Assembly: GCF_021134715.1 (NCBI RefSeq)
Contig: NC_060026.1
Span: forward strand, 13,569,001-13,633,000
From: Daphnia pulex
Lineage: Eukaryota > Arthropoda > Branchiopoda > Diplostraca > Daphniidae
DNA: 64,000 nucleotides
Direction of reading: 5' to 3'
Under the pieces are notes generated by a model that worked only from the letters and a program-made list of their open reading frames with translations, had not been told where the DNA came from and made no database searches. How positions within the stretch are numbered: position 1 is the stretch's first letter; every line of letters begins with the position of its first letter. Shown in pieces: positions 60,681 through 64,000 of the stretch. Position numbers and translations under genes: made by a program.

Positions 60681-63072
60681 ATCATTTTATATTTGGTAAC
60701 ACTACTGACACATTATTTTTTTTTTAAATTTTTAGCTAATTTGTTATTTATTTAGTACTGAGACTTGGTTGTGACATTGATAAGCCTTTATACTTGAGCT
60801 GTGCCGTTCATTTTGTAGCCTAGACGATGATATCGATCGACCCAGACGATGTGATATAATTCCTGGAACACTTTTCCAATTTCGGTTCGTGGTGTCTAGA
60901 TATTTAATTGGTCCATTTAATCTGCTTGGTACACACAGGAAGCAATTTATTAAGTTTCCGAGATGAAAAAAAAAGGTACAAGAGTTTTGAGGTTTTCTTT
61001 TTTTTCATTGACGACTGGAACACATGAAAGTAGTTAGCCGTAGGAATTGAACCTTTTCTAATGTGAACTTTGGGGAGACAAAACAATTTATAAATTACAG
61101 TCGTTACGTGTCAGACACAAATCCGCGTCGGATACGCAATCTTTTCCACGATCCATTACGCAAGTCGATGAGAAATTGGAACCGGCTGTTGAGCCATCTG
61201 GTCCGTGTCATTGGACGTCTGAGCAATTCAATAACTAAGAATATGTTGACTAAGTGTGTATTGTGTAGCAGCCGGTTTCAACAGAATTCAATGGATTTGA
61301 AAACTAAACCTGCTGCAAACGAACTCGGTGAACTACTGAATCCGCACGATTACTTCACATCTGCGAGGCGTAGTAAATCGATAAACAATCACGAGCGCAT
61401 TATAGGAAGATATATAGGATTGCGTTATTCAATAATGGCACCACTTTAACGGAAATTGGGATCGGTATACACACACTGTCTTAATAAGCGGCAGTTTCAA
61501 TCACGGGGTTTTCTTGCCATCATTTTAAAATGTCATGCTGACTTGCACGAAAGAAAATTTCTATTTATAATTCGGTTACCATGCAATATGTTAACATTTT
61601 AAATAAGAGACTTCGATCCGAATCCTCTTATCACTGATGTGTTGCTATCCAGTTTATCCATACGATCAAAATAAAATTTAAGAGTCAAATTTGGCCAAAG
61701 TCTATAACATTGCAAGGTAAACGCGAACAGAAATGTAAAGGCACTAAACAAAATTTTCAAGGAATAATAAATTTTTTATTTAAATAAAATCTTTAAGTAA
61801 TATGCCAAACCTTATTTTTTTTTAAAGCTTCCTTTTAATTTCCAATTCTTTTTTTTTTACAGCACTATTTGATACGTCCCTGAAATCGCGAGTGGGCCGC
61901 TGATGTCAACCTACAACGCAGTTTCTCTATTGAAATTTGATGGTCCTGGAACGGAGATCCTTCAGCCAAGCTGGACTTCATCCATGACAGAATAGTGGCT
62001 TCCACCAACTTTCTGCTCCATCCTCATCTTCACGACCCACACTCATCCAGCTTCATTGCTTCGCATGCTGCTACACATCTTGGTGTACTTCACTGGTCGC
62101 TTCGTTCGCTTTGACACACCTGCAGTCACTCGTCACGGGATTATGCTCAGGTACCTAACACACACTAACCTACTTGCTTTAAACTATGTGTCTATATGAT
62201 AATTGACGATAACTATTCCATCAATAAATCACACTTGTTATTTTTTTTAATTGCTTTTTTGTCTACTTCCGGTTTCCAAATTCGTTAATAGTTGTGTCAA
62301 TATTCGTGTCACGCCCAAAAAAATCACATATTCATGATCGACGTAAAAAATATTGGAAAATTGTCCAAAATCGTAAATTTTCCTGATGCATAGTTTATTT
62401 TTCGATCTGGTATTTGGTTTAATTTGTCGACAACACAACGGTTGAGGCGCTATAGCTTACTTCCGGTGTACTTCCTGAACATTTTTATAAAACTAACAAA
62501 ATTGTGAATTTTGTACTACCCTTTAATCTCAGTTTTCACTTTCTTAAAACAGCCCTCTTAATTTGAGGTATGTCTTCCTGTCGCTACAGTCTTGTTTGAA
62601 TATTATTATCATCCAAGTAAATGTTCATTCTGTTTACAGGACAATCCTTTGCTGCTTATCGTGGACTTCATCCATTGGGGAAAACCGACGAGAGATTACT
62701 GGAATTGGAGACTGATAAAATTGTGTAGTTGTTAGTTAACTTAAAAGTGCATATATCTGGGCTCTCTTCTTTTCTGTGGCCCCGTTTCCCTAACTAACCA
62801 CTAACCAACGCCCGCCGGTGGTCACTCACCCGCTGTGAAACCAGGAGGAGGGGAGGGCTCTGGTCGAACGGGGACTTGGAAGGCGCATGATCCGATGAAA
62901 ACTTTTGGAGGGTCATGAGTCTAACCCGGAAGCCTAGTATGATGCATTGCTCTCATAATAACTGCTCCTCAGCTCTCTTCGCTCTTTTTCCGGTTTCTCT
63001 TAACCACGGCCGGGTAATCTCCCTGATGGTAGAGTCAGTCGGGCAGTGTCTCCCCCTGCTTGACTGGCTGCA
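60681..63072. other. Gene-poor interval, no identified gene
   Basis: It contains a single open frame of 128 codons (61063-61449, plus strand) that is basic and has no recognisable motif. It also has an acceptor-like site at about 61862 followed by 280 bp of GC-richer, stop-containing sequence ending in TCAG|GTAC, which could be a noncoding exon. No family match was seen. Confidence 0.35.
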
Positions 63073-63237
63073 GTTTGTACCGGACGGTTTGTTTAATAAA
63101 TAAAACAAGTATGAAAAACCATATAATGTTTTCATTTTATAAATTGTTATTCATTAATTAAATATAAATAGGTAACAAGTTGATTAACAAGCATATTTAT
63201 ATAACATTGTTTATTAAGCAGACCGTCCGGTACAAAC
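63073..63237. repeat. 16-bp perfect inverted repeat, 133-bp loop
   Basis: GTTTGTACCGGACGGT at 63073-63088 returns as its exact reverse complement at 63222-63237. On the inner side the match continues with few mismatches through TTAATAAA, so each arm is about 30 bp. It could be the termini of a small mobile element or an inverted duplication. Confidence 0.8.
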
Positions 63238-63406
63238 TCTTAGTTAGTACTATTACTCAACAACTGATTCTCTTGAATCAGCAGACTCGAGAGTTTATTG
63301 CGCCGTCAAGATAGATATTTCTGAATGGTACCCGTCTTGTCAACTGCTAATGATTCGTGTTCTTGGTTTGACAGAAGCTGTGTTGTGTGTGTTGATCGTC
63401 TCCACC

Positions 63407-63851
63407 ATGCACCAAGAAGAAGAAAAGAACGGAGAAGCAAAGAACGACGATGTAAATAGCGGGGTGGGTACCGCTAAATTCATTCTTAGTTGAATGTCGA
63501 ATCGCTAATACCATTATTGGTTATGGTAGAACAGTTTTCCACACTGGTACGCTGTATGACGTCGAGCATTGCCAAAATGGAAGTGCTCTTTGAAGAACTG
63601 AGCGTCTAAATCTTCTTCAGTCAAATTAAGCTAACGGATTCGGAAATCGTCGAAGAAGCAGAGGACATCACAGCTGAAAAAAAAACGTGAGTCAAACTCC
63701 TGTGGTTAAGTTCTTCAGCTACTCTCAAAATATTTTGTCTTGTTTGCTCGTGTTGATTGTTTTTAAATTATCTATCAGGGAAGCCCTAATAAGAGGTCCA
63801 AGAGAAATTTATTCGGGTCAACTGATACCATACCACGTACTAAATCGTTAA
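63407..63851 (+). pseudogene. Short gene or gene relic with in-frame stop
   Basis: CCACCATG at 63407 opens an acidic frame (63407-63467) that splices to 63530. It continues through IAKMEVLFEELSV and stops at 63607-63609 after 46 codons. The same frame stays open past that stop through LTDSEIVEEAEDITAE to a GTGAGT donor, and a further acceptor (TATCAG) leads to another stop at 63849-63851. It is either a microprotein with a 3' exon or a gene broken by one nonsense codon. The family is not recognised. Confidence 0.25.
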
Positions 63852-64000
63852 TGGTTTTCAGGTAAAAAATAACCATGAGAATATGGGGTCGCAGAAATAG
63901 ATGTCAACTGGTGGAAAATAAGAAGGTGATATGGTATTTTTCTTTTCTTTTTTAAAAATACTGCCTGATTTTTAAAGATTTGGTGAGGAACATCCAATCT

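Noticed and set aside
61063..61449. 128-codon plus-strand open frame downstream of the globin-like gene.
   Set aside because: It is basic and motif-free, with nothing to separate it from chance; kept only as a note in the interval description.

Overview
The window is animal nuclear DNA. Genes are broken by many short GT-AG introns (mostly 55-80 bp), splice phases can be followed exon by exon, and the gene set is arthropod: two ABCH-type half transporters, a windbeutel/ERp29 homologue, a PDGF/VEGF-receptor-like kinase and a CDH23/Cad87A-type cadherin. Compact introns plus an ABCH duplication suggest a branchiopod crustacean such as Daphnia. That assignment is inference. No bacterial, viral or CRISPR feature was seen. 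Exon limits below come from reading splice signals and phase by eye, without transcripts.

Layout. (1) 0.3-10.0 kb, plus: two tandem ABCH-like transporters, with a mostly gene-poor spacer between them. (2) 10.3-12.0 kb, minus: METTL14, converging on the second transporter. (3) 13.2-18.6 kb, plus: DNA topoisomerase II, divergent from METTL14. (4) 19.5-20.4 kb, plus: unrecognised coiled-coil protein. (5) 22.3-29.9 kb, plus: a large cadherin of about 1,888 aa in some 30 exons. (6) 30.9-31.9 kb, plus: ERp29, tail-to-tail with ARPC3 (32.2-32.9 kb, minus). (7) 33.2-35.2 kb, plus: a truncated VPS33A, head-to-head with ARPC3 and followed by a degenerate 26-bp tandem repeat. (8) 37.2-44.6 kb, plus: a FAM13-family gene with a probable alternative TATA promoter. 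(9) 46.0-49.5 kb, plus: an RS/SP-rich nuclear protein. (10) 49.7-51.0 kb, minus: a beta-1,3-glycosyltransferase (GT31) with an unusual second, C-terminal membrane segment. (11) 51.9-55.9 kb, minus: a PVR-like receptor tyrosine kinase. (12) 59.8-60.6 kb, plus: a globin-fold protein that appears to lack both haem-contacting histidines. (13) 60.6-64.0 kb: no confident gene, a 16-bp perfect inverted repeat, and a short gene or gene relic with an in-frame stop.

The genes are unrelated housekeeping and signalling loci, not a pathway cluster. What organises the window is geometry: shared divergent promoters (METTL14/TOP2, ARPC3/VPS33A), convergent 3' ends (ABCH2/METTL14, ERp29/ARPC3, RS protein/GT31) and one tandem duplication that shows signs of gene conversion.
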